This document shows positions 26,211 through 35,903 of a DNA stretch of 57,257 bases, piece by piece. Position numbers and translations under genes: made by a program. Within the stretch, counting starts at the first letter, position 1, and the number at the start of each line of letters is the position of its first letter. The stretch lies in contig JASSUL010000014.1 in assembly GCA_031963005.1 (NCBI GenBank), positions 1-57,257 of the forward strand, read 5' to 3'. The DNA is from JASSUD01 sp031963005 (lineage in GTDB: Bacteria > Pseudomonadota > Gammaproteobacteria > Burkholderiales > Burkholderiaceae). The notes under the pieces were generated by a model. That model had not been told where the DNA came from. It saw only the letters and a program-made list of their open reading frames with translations, and ran no database searches.

Positions 26211-28682
26211 CTAGATCGCCATTTTTCTGCTTTTTGAGAAGGCGGCAAGACGCGCTTGTAGTCCAGAATAGAGTGGCGTATCAGTATGTATAGCCGCTTC
26301 TAAAGCCTGCTCGCACCCTACCAAAGTAATCTGCTGTCGAGCACGTGTGATGGCGGTATAGAGCATCGCTCGCGTCATAGGATAGGTTTGTCGGTGGTTT
26401 GCTAAATGCGGTAGTACAAGCGCCATATGGTCAAATTCTGAGCCCTGCGCTTTATGCACCGTCATCGCAAAAGCGCTTCGCCAAGAGGGAAGTAAAGCAG
26501 GGAGCACGACCTTTACATGCTGATCGGGTTTACAGAAAAGCACACCCAGCGCGCCCTCTCCTTCCTTGATCGGTACATCCACTGTCGAAGGTACGATGCG
26601 CTGAATAACCGAACAGGGCAAAACGATACCGATATCGCCATTAAAGAGATCCAGGCCATAGTGATTACGAGTCACCATCAGCGGTAAACCGGGATAAAGC
26701 GTCATAGGCTGATGGGAGACCGCAGAGTAGGAGAATGCGTTAGACCATGAATGTCTTTCTGCTTCCAGCACGGCGGCTATCTCTTGAAGTTCCAATGCCC
26801 CTACGTCACTGGCTAGCTGTTCCTGCAAGGCATTGAACAATTGCGTGTGAAACAGTCGATTCAATTGCGTATTCAGCGCCTGCACGCCATAAGGCCCTTG
26901 ATATACAGGACACAGCACTCTATAGGTATTGAGCGCAGCACGGAGCGCTTCCAATGGAGGATCTACAGCATCCCGCTTAGGAGATATTGCAGAGTGAAAA
27001 AGCACCTTCTGTAGTGCATTAAAATAAGGCGTAAACCCTTCTGCAAGGCGCTGCAACGTTGCTTGCGTTAACGCGCCTCCCTCCTGTTTAGGGGATGCTC
27101 CGCCAGGCGGTAGGTCCGTGGTAATCCATGATAGAGATTGCCTTTTCTTTTTTTCTTCTTGGGCCGGTTTTCCCCCTTCTTGCGCATTCAGCGTGGAATT
27201 GCTCAGCACGCTTCGCGCAGTCAAAAAGTCAGCCTCACGTATGGCTTGAGCCAAACGCCCTATCGGTGAATCTTTTGGAAAACGGTAGTTCTGCTCTAGT
27301 TCTACACAACAATTGACCAAGGCGTCAGCCGGTTTTGTCTCAGCGATTCGTATTTCCTGCTTGGGTGGCATGGAAGGAGAGGAAACCTCTACGGTCGATT
27401 CAAAATTGAAATGCAGTTGCTGCGATGCGCACGATGTGGCTTGAGATAATGGTGCTTTTTCTGACTCGATACTAGGTGATGCCAGCCCATCGAGTAAAGT
27501 AGCGTGCTTGGGCAGCAGCAATTTCAAGATATCCAGGTAGTCTGTTGTAAAGCGACTAGTAGCCGTAAGCTCGGCAAATAGGGCGCCGCCTTCTATAGCG
27601 CCTAACTGGTATTTATCGCCTAGCAATACCAATTTGGCATGCGCAGGTAAGGCTTCTATAAGTTGTGTTGCCAGCGCTAGATCCAGCATCGAGGCTTCAT
27701 CAACGACGATAAGATCATAGGGCAATTGATCGACATTTTTGTCAACGATGCTATTTTGGGATCGGGCATCATAGGTATCCGCGTAGGCAGTGGCATGCAC
27801 CGTGCGTTCACCCAATAAGCGATGCACGGTAAATGCTTTTTGAGGCAAACGTACCGCAAGTTCCATAGGTAAACGTGATGCCTGCTGACCTAGCGCATGA
27901 AAAAGATGCTGCGCGGCTCGTCCTGTAGGCGCAGCAAGGGCTATCCGCAAGCTTGGGCTTCCCTCTATTAGACAGGCCAATACCCCTAGCGTTGTTGTAG
28001 TCTTTCCTGTGCCAGGCCCTCCGCTAATAATGGTGAAGCGATTGAGTACCGTCAGTGCGACTGCCAGCCTTTGATGCTCTGCTAGTCCCAATAGATCACT
28101 ATGGCGGTTTATGCGTTCTTCCCATGCAAGAACAGACTGCGTAGGCGCTGTAGTAGATTGCGCAGCAGACGCCGCTTCGGTGCGCAAAACCCCCTCGGAG
28201 ATTTTTTCCAGTGGATAAGCCTGGCATAGCGCACTCAATCCTTGAGCCAGGCGCTGCTCATAATCATAGTAACGGGCTAGATAAACCCGATCTCCAGCAT
28301 CTAATACCACAGGCAATAAGACACTAGAGCCCTCTCCATCCTGAGCTACGATTTTGCTATGCAAAAGGGCTGCGCGTAATACTTCGCCATCTACCCCTAG
28401 ACGGGATGCACAAATCGATAAAGGCATGCATACATGCCCTTGTAAAACGGCCTGGCACACCATAGCCACCACGCAAGCACTTAAACGCGCGGCCTGCGCA
28501 GGCGCGCCGTATTGCATTGATAAAGCATGCAAGCGCTGCGCGAGCCCAAAGGCAAGGGAAGACGCTGCATTGGCATCGATATCAAAGGCCTCCTCTTCTT
28601 CGGTATGGCATATCGCCCGCAAAGCGATATCGTCTTCGAATAAAAGGTCAGCAGAATGAGGAAATGAAGACAATATGCCCAT
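26211..28682 (-). CDS. recD: RecBCD exonuclease V, alpha subunit RecD
   Basis: 5'-3' helicase subunit of the RecBCD double-strand-break repair enzyme. 823 residues, longer than the 608 of E. coli because of low-complexity insertions (about 400-560). Walker A GGPGTGKTT at 221-229, Walker B LIVVDEASMLD near 323-333, and the C-terminal SF1B helicase motifs with AFAMTVHKAQGSEFDHMALV and YTAITRARQQITLVG. It follows recB in the usual order but is separated from it by about 3 kb holding a frameshifted accessory gene, so it probably needs its own promoter. Confidence 0.96.
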   Translation of the reverse strand: MGILSSFPHSADLLFEDDIALRAICHTEEEEAFDIDANAASSLAFGLAQRLHALSMQYGAPAQAARLSACVVAMVCQAVLQGHVCMPLSICASRLGVDGEVLRAALLHSKIVAQDGEGSSVLLPVVLDAGDRVYLARYYDYEQRLAQGLSALCQAYPLEKISEGVLRTEAASAAQSTTAPTQSVLAWEERINRHSDLLGLAEHQRLAVALTVLNRFTIISGGPGTGKTTTTLGVLACLIEGSPSLRIALAAPTGRAAQHLFHALGQQASRLPMELAVRLPQKAFTVHRLLGERTVHATAYADTYDARSQNSIVDKNVDQLPYDLIVVDEASMLDLALATQLIEALPAHAKLVLLGDKYQLGAIEGGALFAELTATSRFTTDYLDILKLLLPKHATLLDGLASPSIESEKAPLSQATSCASQQLHFNFESTVEVSSPSMPPKQEIRIAETKPADALVNCCVELEQNYRFPKDSPIGRLAQAIREADFLTARSVLSNSTLNAQEGGKPAQEEKKKRQSLSWITTDLPPGGASPKQEGGALTQATLQRLAEGFTPYFNALQKVLFHSAISPKRDAVDPPLEALRAALNTYRVLCPVYQGPYGVQALNTQLNRLFHTQLFNALQEQLASDVGALELQEIAAVLEAERHSWSNAFSYSAVSHQPMTLYPGLPLMVTRNHYGLDLFNGDIGIVLPCSVIQRIVPSTVDVPIKEGEGALGVLFCKPDQHVKVVLPALLPSWRSAFAMTVHKAQGSEFDHMALVLPHLANHRQTYPMTRAMLYTAITRARQQITLVGCEQALEAAIHTDTPLYSGLQARLAAFSKSRKMAI

Positions 28683-28889
28683 CCAATGTACTTTATGAGG
28701 AACCCGTTTTTTCTAGGGAGACGCTGAATAAATCGCAAGCAAGGAATGCTTTTGATGCCAGTACCACTAGGGCGTGTTCTCATTAAGAGAAGCGTAATTT
28801 CAGGCGGCAATGACGTATTGCATCGCTCCCCAAGCCTTTTTGATCAGTGCAACTCGCCTCTTCAGATTGAGTATAAAAATATCACGGTT
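28683..28889. other. Intergenic, no clear gene
   Basis: 207 bp between the accessory gene and recD. The stretch at 28719-28790 (AGACGCTGAATAAATC and GGGCGTGTTCTCAT) is reminiscent of insertion-sequence ends, but I cannot identify one. It must hold the recD promoter if recD is no longer cotranscribed with recB. Confidence 0.3.
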
Positions 28890-31434
28890 TTATGCAAATC
28901 TGAAAAGGGATGTAAAAAATGACCATGCCATTTTGAAAGAAGATAAAAAAAATTCCATCACTTTACGAAATGTTGAAGGATGGGCATGTAAAGAATAACT
29001 ATCCACTGCGGCTTTATAGTCAGAATATGACTTACTTTTTAACACGCTAGGATCCGTAATATTCGCAGGATCACTGATGAGTACTGCCTTGGCGTGAGCC
29101 CGAGTTTCTTCATCTAAGTTCCGTAAACTTTTAGCTAATGCGCTTAGAAGCCGTTGTAAAGAAACTCCAGAAACACCGCCTAAGCGTTTCTGAAGCAGCG
29201 CAAGGAAATGGTATTTAATCTTTGGAGACAACCCTGCAGGGGAAGACTTCCACAATGATTTAGCAGCCGTTAATAAGACGCGTTCAGATTCAGATTCTGG
29301 CAATCGGTCTATATATTTTTCAATTATGCTAAAAATAACAGGCAGTTGCTCTTCTTTGTTCCGCAAAGTTCCTAGATTAAGACTAAAAAAATAGTCCAGG
29401 ATATATGAAATATTTTTTGTAGAAAGGCAAGATATACCTTCCTCGAGCAAGGAGAAAATATTAGGTTTTATTTTCTCAACAAATCTATTAAAAGCATCGT
29501 TATTAAATCTAAAAAAAGAAAAATATGAAAGATTTTCAAAAACTCTTAAAAGCTGCTCTTCGGTTAAGAGAGTTTGTTTAAACTGGTTTTCAAAAGTCTG
29601 TTTCAAATTTCTCTCAATAAAATTAAAAGCATTCCGCCACATTTCTTCTGATGGTAAATACTTTATGCTCGATAACATTTCCTGCAAAATTTCACCAATC
29701 TGGCTATTATCAATAGTATGCAGCTTGCTTTCAAGCAAATTCCAAAATTGCAACTGTAGAGATTCTGGCCCTAACATTTTCATACCCTTTGTTAGGCCCA
29801 CTAAAATTGGCTTAATCTCATTATCAGAAATATAATCCGAATTGCTCTTAAGAAAATAAAAAGCATCCTGCCTCAGGTCCTCTGATAAATACCTAATATT
29901 CTGTGCTAACCCATAAAGAATGCCCACTTGATCGCTAGGGACACTAGGCAGGTAATCCTTAATCAAATTAAAAGCACGCGACTCCTGGGTCTTTAATTTG
30001 AAATGGTTGCTGTGTGCCAGGCCTTCTAAGATTAGCTTAATTTGACTATCAGGAATATGAGACAAGTAGCTCTCAAGCAAATCCAAAACCTGCAACTGCA
30101 GGTCCCCTGATTCTAAATCGTTAGCGTTCCGTGTCAGTCTACCAAGAACCTCTCCAACCTGATTATCAGGAATATGATGCAGATTGCTTTTAATGAACTC
30201 CAGAAAAGCGGTGTCCTTCTCCTCTCCATAAAGAGAAAAATGGTGGTGTAAAATTACTTTCTCCAGACACTGTGCATGGATGGATATCGCGTTTGCATCA
30301 TCAGTTGGAACACCTATTTGCGCTACAAGCCACTGAGCCCTTGTAAACCGCTCGTCCTCCCATGTTACATTCCAAATTATTGAAGCAAGCCCAATCAAAA
30401 ACAGTCCACGCTTCTTGCTCTCTGGAAAATCACTAATTTTCTCAGCAAGCATATTAAAAATATGGCTGCGATTCTTTTTTCTTAAGTGCTCCTGCCTTAG
30501 GCTTTTATCCATTAATTTAAAAATTAAAGGTAAATCTGTATCTGAAACCTCTCCCAGTCTGCTAATTAATACCTGAAAATATGCTGGATCACTTAATACC
30601 TCAGATTGTTTTTTTATTAGTCCACGTATAATCTTACTCAGATAATTTTCATGCAATGCGCTGATTATTTTTTCTAATTTAGATACGCCATCTACCTCAG
30701 GTTGTTTTTTTATCAGCCCACTTATAAACTTACCCAGATAATTTTCATGCAATGCACTCATTATTCTTTCTAATTTAGATGCGCCATTTTCCTCAGATGA
30801 TGCACCTAGCAATTTATTCCCTTCAAAATGCTCTATTAACCTATTTCCTTCTTTTAAAAAGGATTCATGTAAATGATCAGGACTCTCCCAGAAATTTTCA
30901 CATAATATTTGACCAAACTCCCCATATTCCAAAGGAAAATCTTGAATATTTTTCTGTAATTTTTCGAAATCTGCTGCTTTTTTTTAAAGCAGGAACCATT
31001 AAGTAGGTACGTTGAATGATATGTCGATTTAATGCAGAGGTAGGTAGTAAAGGCAGAGGGACATTTTTATTTTTCACTAATTTTGTGAGGGCTGTTGGCA
31101 AAGTTAACGCTGCGTTCAGATCTAAGCCTTTTTCGTTAACAAAAAAATCTAATACGGCATGAAATAATACGGTAGGAAAATTTTTATTGCTCACTAATTT
31201 GAGAATTAAAATATTGTATATTTCCTCTGGAGCCCAAGGATTTTCGTTAGAACCAGCAGGATGCATCAAAAATTCTGGAAGGAATGCCAAGCCTAGATTG
31301 CGCTGATCCTCTGAGTGGCTTAATTCAAAATCATCGGCTTTTTCATTTTTATTTAATTCTTCACAGATTATTGTCTTAATTTCAGGAGGCAAACTCCCTA
31401 TACTAAGAGAAGTGCGACTGGTAATGTTTGGCAT
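28890..31434 (-). pseudogene. Helical-repeat protein gene split by a frameshift at an A8 run
   Basis: Frame 1 runs from ATG 31434 through MVPALKK and ends 178 codons on at 30898. Frame 2 is open from an in-frame TAA immediately before the run of eight A (about 30978-30985 on the minus strand) to 28890. Removing one A joins them: VPALKK then AADFEKLQKNIQDFPLEYGE, giving about 845 residues. Part 1 has an N-terminal SLPPEIKTIICEEL that recalls the first F-box helix. Part 2 has a duplicated 32-residue segment (SALHENYLGKFISGLIKK and SALHENYLSKIIRGLIKK) and about 46-residue helical repeats (LLESYLSHIPDSQIKLILEG). AT-rich, unlike the flanking rec genes. It may be a pseudogene, a sequencing error, or expressed by slippage. 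Confidence 0.65.
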
Positions 31435-31754
31435 TAATTTTCTCGCTTTATATCTTTGAAGTTAAGGGCGCAGATTTGAAATAAGCTATTTTCTTTAGAG
31501 CAATAATCTAGCTCGCAATGCGGTAAGAACGGGCTCTACGCTTGGGCGTGCTCCGCACCATATTCTATGCGCAATGTATTGATTGCCCCAGCCAAAGCGG
31601 CCCGAGGAGAAAGAACATCCGCCATCACATAAGCTTGCTGCTTAGCGTGAAGGTATTGCTCTCTCTAGAGGCGGGAAACAATGGCTCCACTGCAGAATCT
31701 TCAGACTTTTCCTTTGCGCTCTTGAGACAGTATAAATGCGCTGCAATTCTAAGG
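31435..31754. other. Intergenic with a possible gene relic
   Basis: 320 bp between recB and the accessory gene. On the minus strand a short open segment (about 31545-31640) reads YVMADVLSPRAALAGAINTL and stops after 20 more residues, with stops upstream. It looks like eroded coding sequence of GC content similar to recB, possibly a remnant of what once joined recB to recD. Not identified. Confidence 0.3.
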
Positions 31755-34700
31755 CTAGCACCCTATTTTTCTGTCTAGCAATGCAATAAAGCGGACATCC
31801 GGCTTATGCGCATATATGCCGCAGGCTTGCTCGTGATACTGCCAGTTAGGGCGCATACCGCGCACAAAAAGATAGGCATAGCCACCAAAATGGGTTTCAT
31901 ACTGATAGCCTGGCAGATAGTGCTGTAAATAACGGTGCAACGCTAAGGTGTACAGCGATGCTTGTACATGATAACGATGCGCACCCATTGCGCGCTGTAG
32001 CGCATCCCTACTATAGTCGGCAGGTTGGTCTCCCAGATCATTCGATTTCCAATCGATAATCCAAAATCGCCCTGCATGCTCGAAGACGACATCGATAAAT
32101 CCCCGCACATAGCCTGGCTGAACGAAACGCTCAGCTGCTCTATGGCCGTACGCTTCAAAGGGAAGGAGATGGGAAGGGGTGCCTATCAGCATGGCTAAAT
32201 CCGCGTACCCATATTCAGCAAAAAGCGGCGCGAGTTGAGTGATCTGGATCGTTGCCGGAAAAAGGAATTCAAATTCGATGCGCCGTCGCGCAATAGGCAG
32301 TTGCGCCAATGTGAAACCAGGTGCAACTTGCTCTAGTGGAGTATGGGCCACGTTATGCAATAAACGCATCATCACGGCCGTCCAGCGTCCATTCGCTGGC
32401 CCCGCTCCTTGTATAGAAAAAAAAGGATCTGACAGGGTATGCGCAATACAATCTGGCCAACTCGCAGGGTGTGCAAAATCCGCTAGTTCAAATAGTCGAT
32501 GTAGACATACACCTGCAGCAGCGCCACGCGGAAAATGCACCATATCATCGTCTGCATGGACGGCATGGTGTGCTTCAAATCCCGCTTCTTCGCTATGCAT
32601 CTCCCAAAGGGCCTCCTCTTCCTGCTGGGATGCCGTATGGCTATGGGTCAAGGGCTCTACAGAAGGAAGATGCTGGGTAAGCGCACTAAAACTGGTGATT
32701 TTTCCGATTTCCCCCGCAAAATAGAGGGAACGTTGCATTTGCCGCGCTCTAGGGAGGCCATTGCGGGTAGGTGTACTTTGCGCGGCAAAGCGAGCCACAT
32801 CGGTTGGGACAGCTACTATAGAATCCTGCTGTGGCAGCGCCGCGTGCCTAATCGCTTCACTGCAAAGCGCCTGCCAAGCCGCATCAATAGCATCGGTTTC
32901 AGGAGGCTTTTTTATCCATTCGCGAAAAGTCGATCGGTATGCGCTAACTTCCTCTTCTAATAGATGATCCGTAGCGTCATTTCCGCGCTTTGGATCCTGT
33001 GCTTTTTTTTCTGTTTTCTGCACATCGCGAGCGAATTCCTGAGGTAACCCCTGAGGATGAGGAGCCGCTACCAGCCAATTTAACATGCTCTGGCGCGCTT
33101 CTTTGGTACTGGCTCCTTGCGCGTGCGTATATAACCCTGCCACGAGGTAGCATCGATATACCGCCCGAGTCAGCGCTACATAGATTAAACGGACCGATTC
33201 GGCTCCTATCGCTTCAGATTGAGCGGCTTCCCGCTCTTCTTCCTGTAGCGCATCGTCCTGCGCATCGCCTATAAAACCATAATCTAGAACCGCCTGGCCC
33301 GACGCATCATGATATTCACGTGCCTTCGGTAAACGCCCTGATGTAGGACTGCGTCCACGCAAACCTCCTTCATAGAGGAAAGGACACCATACCACCTTGT
33401 ATTCAAGCCCTTTTGCGCGATGGATCGTCAAAATCTGCACACACTCCCGATCGGACTCCAAACGCAACTGGGTTTGGTTCGCATCGCTATGGGGATAATG
33501 CCGTTCTTGAATAAACCATCGCATTACAGACATCATGGTGCTTTGGTCACCTAAATGCGATGCGGTGCGCATAACAATCAATTCATTAATATGCATTAAA
33601 TCCGTGAGACGTCGTTCACCGTCTGGGCTAGCTGCAATCCGAGGAAGAATACCGCGCTCTTTAGTGAGCGTTTCCCACATCAATGCCCACCCTTTTTTTT
33701 CCCACAGCGCTCGGTAATGCAAAAAACGCTCGACCCATACCGCTGCTGCGTCTACTGAACCATTCCCTGCCTGCGCAGACAGAGTGCCTTCTGCGTCAGA
33801 CCATGCTGCCAAGGTTTTTGCATCGAATCCAAACCAGTCTAAGCTCAACGCTGCACGCAGACACGCTATATTTTGAGGGGTATGTAGCGCGCGCATAAGA
33901 TATTCCAATTCTTCCGCGCTACGGCTAGACAAGACACTCTCTGGGGTCATTTCTATACTAGCGATCCCCCATTGCCCTAATATTTCCTTGATATAGTGGC
34001 CTTGGGCATGCGTTTTGACCAACACGGCGATGTCGCTGGGCGCTAGGGACGGTAATGCCGCATCTCCCATAGTCAAAAGGCGCGCTATTTCTGCGGCACA
34101 AGCGCTAGCGGCTGCTTGCAAGGCTTTTTGCTTCGACAGAATCGGGGCTTTAGGCAAATGCCATATCCATAAACCCTTTTCGGAAGGATCGCTCACTTCA
34201 TCTACCCCGCCTGGACTGCGCGCTTGCCCCAAACGCTGTGCAGCGCCTGCTTGCACCGCTTGATAATCCAAGCCCTTTTGCACAAATGCTTTCGGATGCA
34301 CCGTAAAAATGCGATTGCACGCCGCCACCAACCCTTCTGTCGAACGTTGATTCGTTCCCAGCGTATAACGCGCCTTTGCCCGTGCACGCGCGGCTAAATA
34401 AGTATGCACATCCGCGGCACGAAAACTGTAAATGGCTTGCTTAGGATCGCCTATTAAAAATAAAGAAGGGTTCTCTATGGAAGCGGTAGAAACCGGGGCA
34501 TCGCCCATTGCCCATTGCTCAGTCGCTGGGATAAGCGTAGGGATAGGCGTAGATACAGGCTCAATCACGGCAGAATGGGCGCTATCCTGAGCAAAAATCT
34601 GCTGAAAAATAGACCATTGCAGGGGATCGGTATCTTGAAACTCATCGATCAGCGCCGCACGATAACGGGCTTTGAGTGCCTGGACAAAAGCAGGCTGTGT

Positions 34701-35903
34701 CTGTAGCGCTTCATGCACCATGCTGAGTAAATCATCAAACGACATCACCCCCTGCGTCTGCTTGCGCGCAGCCAATGCGGCGGGTCCTTCTTGTCGCCAT
34801 ATACGCAAAAGTCCCAGCCACACTTGTGCATATGCCGCATCCAATGCTCGGTACTGCGACCACCATGCCTCTGCCTGCATAAAAAAAGCATGCTCGGGTA
34901 CCGCTTTTCCTTTTTTAGTGCGCGATGCCAATACCTCACTACAAAACAAGGTACTTTTGGCCTCGGGCGCAGGAGAGTGCGTCGCTACGCCGTTGTGTGT
35001 AAAGTAATTGGCCCAGGCTACACGCGCTTGCTCCACCGTTTCTACCGTGTAAAACCGACCATGCAAGTTTGGCAGCGCTGCATGCAACACGTCGAGCAAG
35101 AAGGTTTCTTCTTGTTTCCAGAGCATGTGTGCTTGTGCAAAGGAATCGGTCAGTGCGCTGTGCAGCTCCAGAGTATGGTCGAGCAAATACTCCCACTCCA
35201 TATAGAGGGTGGATTTGCTGCTCTGTGTAGAGGCTGGTGCTGTGCATCCCCTTTCCACTGGAGGAAATTTCACCATGGCCAAGGGTTTTCGTTGCCATTG
35301 CTGGAGTTCCTGGTCTAAGCTTTGAGGGCTAGCACCTTGCGCCAGTAACCATGCGCAAAAACCGGGATAACGCGCAGCAGCAGGCTCGACCACCTGACGC
35401 CAAAATGCCAAAGCAGTTTCCGTACGCAGCGCGGTATCGTCTTCTTGCAAGGTACACTCAAACGGCCGCCCTGCGGCAAAAGGAGCCTCTTGCAACGCGC
35501 GCTGACAAAAGCTGTGAATCGTGCAAATAGCGGCCTGATCAAAATCTTGAATCGCCTGCTCTAGACGTAATCGTGCTTCTTTTTGCGCGATACGCACGCC
35601 TAGTACTTGCGTCAACAGACCATGGATAAAAATATCCTCGCTTGCGGGGATTTCGGACTGCTCCCCTTGCGTACACTCTAGTACATACAATACTTGGGCT
35701 AAGCGGCTGCGGATTCGGCTTTGCAGCTCCGCAGTGGCTGCACGCGTAAACGTCACCACTAGAATTTGTGCGACTGTGAACCCTTTTTCCAGCAGCAAAC
35801 GAATATACAGTGCGCAGATGGTCCACGTTTTGCCCGTACCCGCGGAGGCCTCGATGTGAATAACGTCTTCTAAAGGGCAGGTAAATACCTCTAACTCTTG
35901 CAC
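31755..35903 (-). CDS. recB: RecBCD exonuclease V, beta subunit RecB
   Basis: 3'-5' helicase and nuclease subunit. 1382 residues (E. coli 1180). Walker A ASAGTGKT at 19-26 near the N-terminus, ALIDEFQDTDPLQW for motif II, LFLIGDPKQAIYSFRAADVH for motif III, and LTIHRAKGLEYKVVWCPFLY for motif V. The C-terminal nuclease domain has GFIDVVFEHAGRFWIIDWKS with the catalytic Asp-x-Lys pair. It overlaps the end of recC by 13 bp, so they are translationally coupled. Complete and apparently intact. Confidence 0.98.
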   Translation of the reverse strand: MQELEVFTCPLEDVIHIEASAGTGKTWTICALYIRLLLEKGFTVAQILVVTFTRAATAELQSRIRSRLAQVLYVLECTQGEQSEIPASEDIFIHGLLTQVLGVRIAQKEARLRLEQAIQDFDQAAICTIHSFCQRALQEAPFAAGRPFECTLQEDDTALRTETALAFWRQVVEPAAARYPGFCAWLLAQGASPQSLDQELQQWQRKPLAMVKFPPVERGCTAPASTQSSKSTLYMEWEYLLDHTLELHSALTDSFAQAHMLWKQEETFLLDVLHAALPNLHGRFYTVETVEQARVAWANYFTHNGVATHSPAPEAKSTLFCSEVLASRTKKGKAVPEHAFFMQAEAWWSQYRALDAAYAQVWLGLLRIWRQEGPAALAARKQTQGVMSFDDLLSMVHEALQTQPAFVQALKARYRAALIDEFQDTDPLQWSIFQQIFAQDSAHSAVIEPVSTPIPTLIPATEQWAMGDAPVSTASIENPSLFLIGDPKQAIYSFRAADVHTYLAARARAKARYTLGTNQRSTEGLVAACNRIFTVHPKAFVQKGLDYQAVQAGAAQRLGQARSPGGVDEVSDPSEKGLWIWHLPKAPILSKQKALQAAASACAAEIARLLTMGDAALPSLAPSDIAVLVKTHAQGHYIKEILGQWGIASIEMTPESVLSSRSAEELEYLMRALHTPQNIACLRAALSLDWFGFDAKTLAAWSDAEGTLSAQAGNGSVDAAAVWVERFLHYRALWEKKGWALMWETLTKERGILPRIAASPDGERRLTDLMHINELIVMRTASHLGDQSTMMSVMRWFIQERHYPHSDANQTQLRLESDRECVQILTIHRAKGLEYKVVWCPFLYEGGLRGRSPTSGRLPKAREYHDASGQAVLDYGFIGDAQDDALQEEEREAAQSEAIGAESVRLIYVALTRAVYRCYLVAGLYTHAQGASTKEARQSMLNWLVAAPHPQGLPQEFARDVQKTEKKAQDPKRGNDATDHLLEEEVSAYRSTFREWIKKPPETDAIDAAWQALCSEAIRHAALPQQDSIVAVPTDVARFAAQSTPTRNGLPRARQMQRSLYFAGEIGKITSFSALTQHLPSVEPLTHSHTASQQEEEALWEMHSEEAGFEAHHAVHADDDMVHFPRGAAAGVCLHRLFELADFAHPASWPDCIAHTLSDPFFSIQGAGPANGRWTAVMMRLLHNVAHTPLEQVAPGFTLAQLPIARRRIEFEFLFPATIQITQLAPLFAEYGYADLAMLIGTPSHLLPFEAYGHRAAERFVQPGYVRGFIDVVFEHAGRFWIIDWKSNDLGDQPADYSRDALQRAMGAHRYHVQASLYTLALHRYLQHYLPGYQYETHFGGYAYLFVRGMRPNWQYHEQACGIYAHKPDVRFIALLDRKIGC

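Noticed and set aside
28719..28790. Insertion-sequence end beside recD
   Set aside because: Short stretches resemble IS termini, but I find no inverted repeat, target duplication or transposase fragment.
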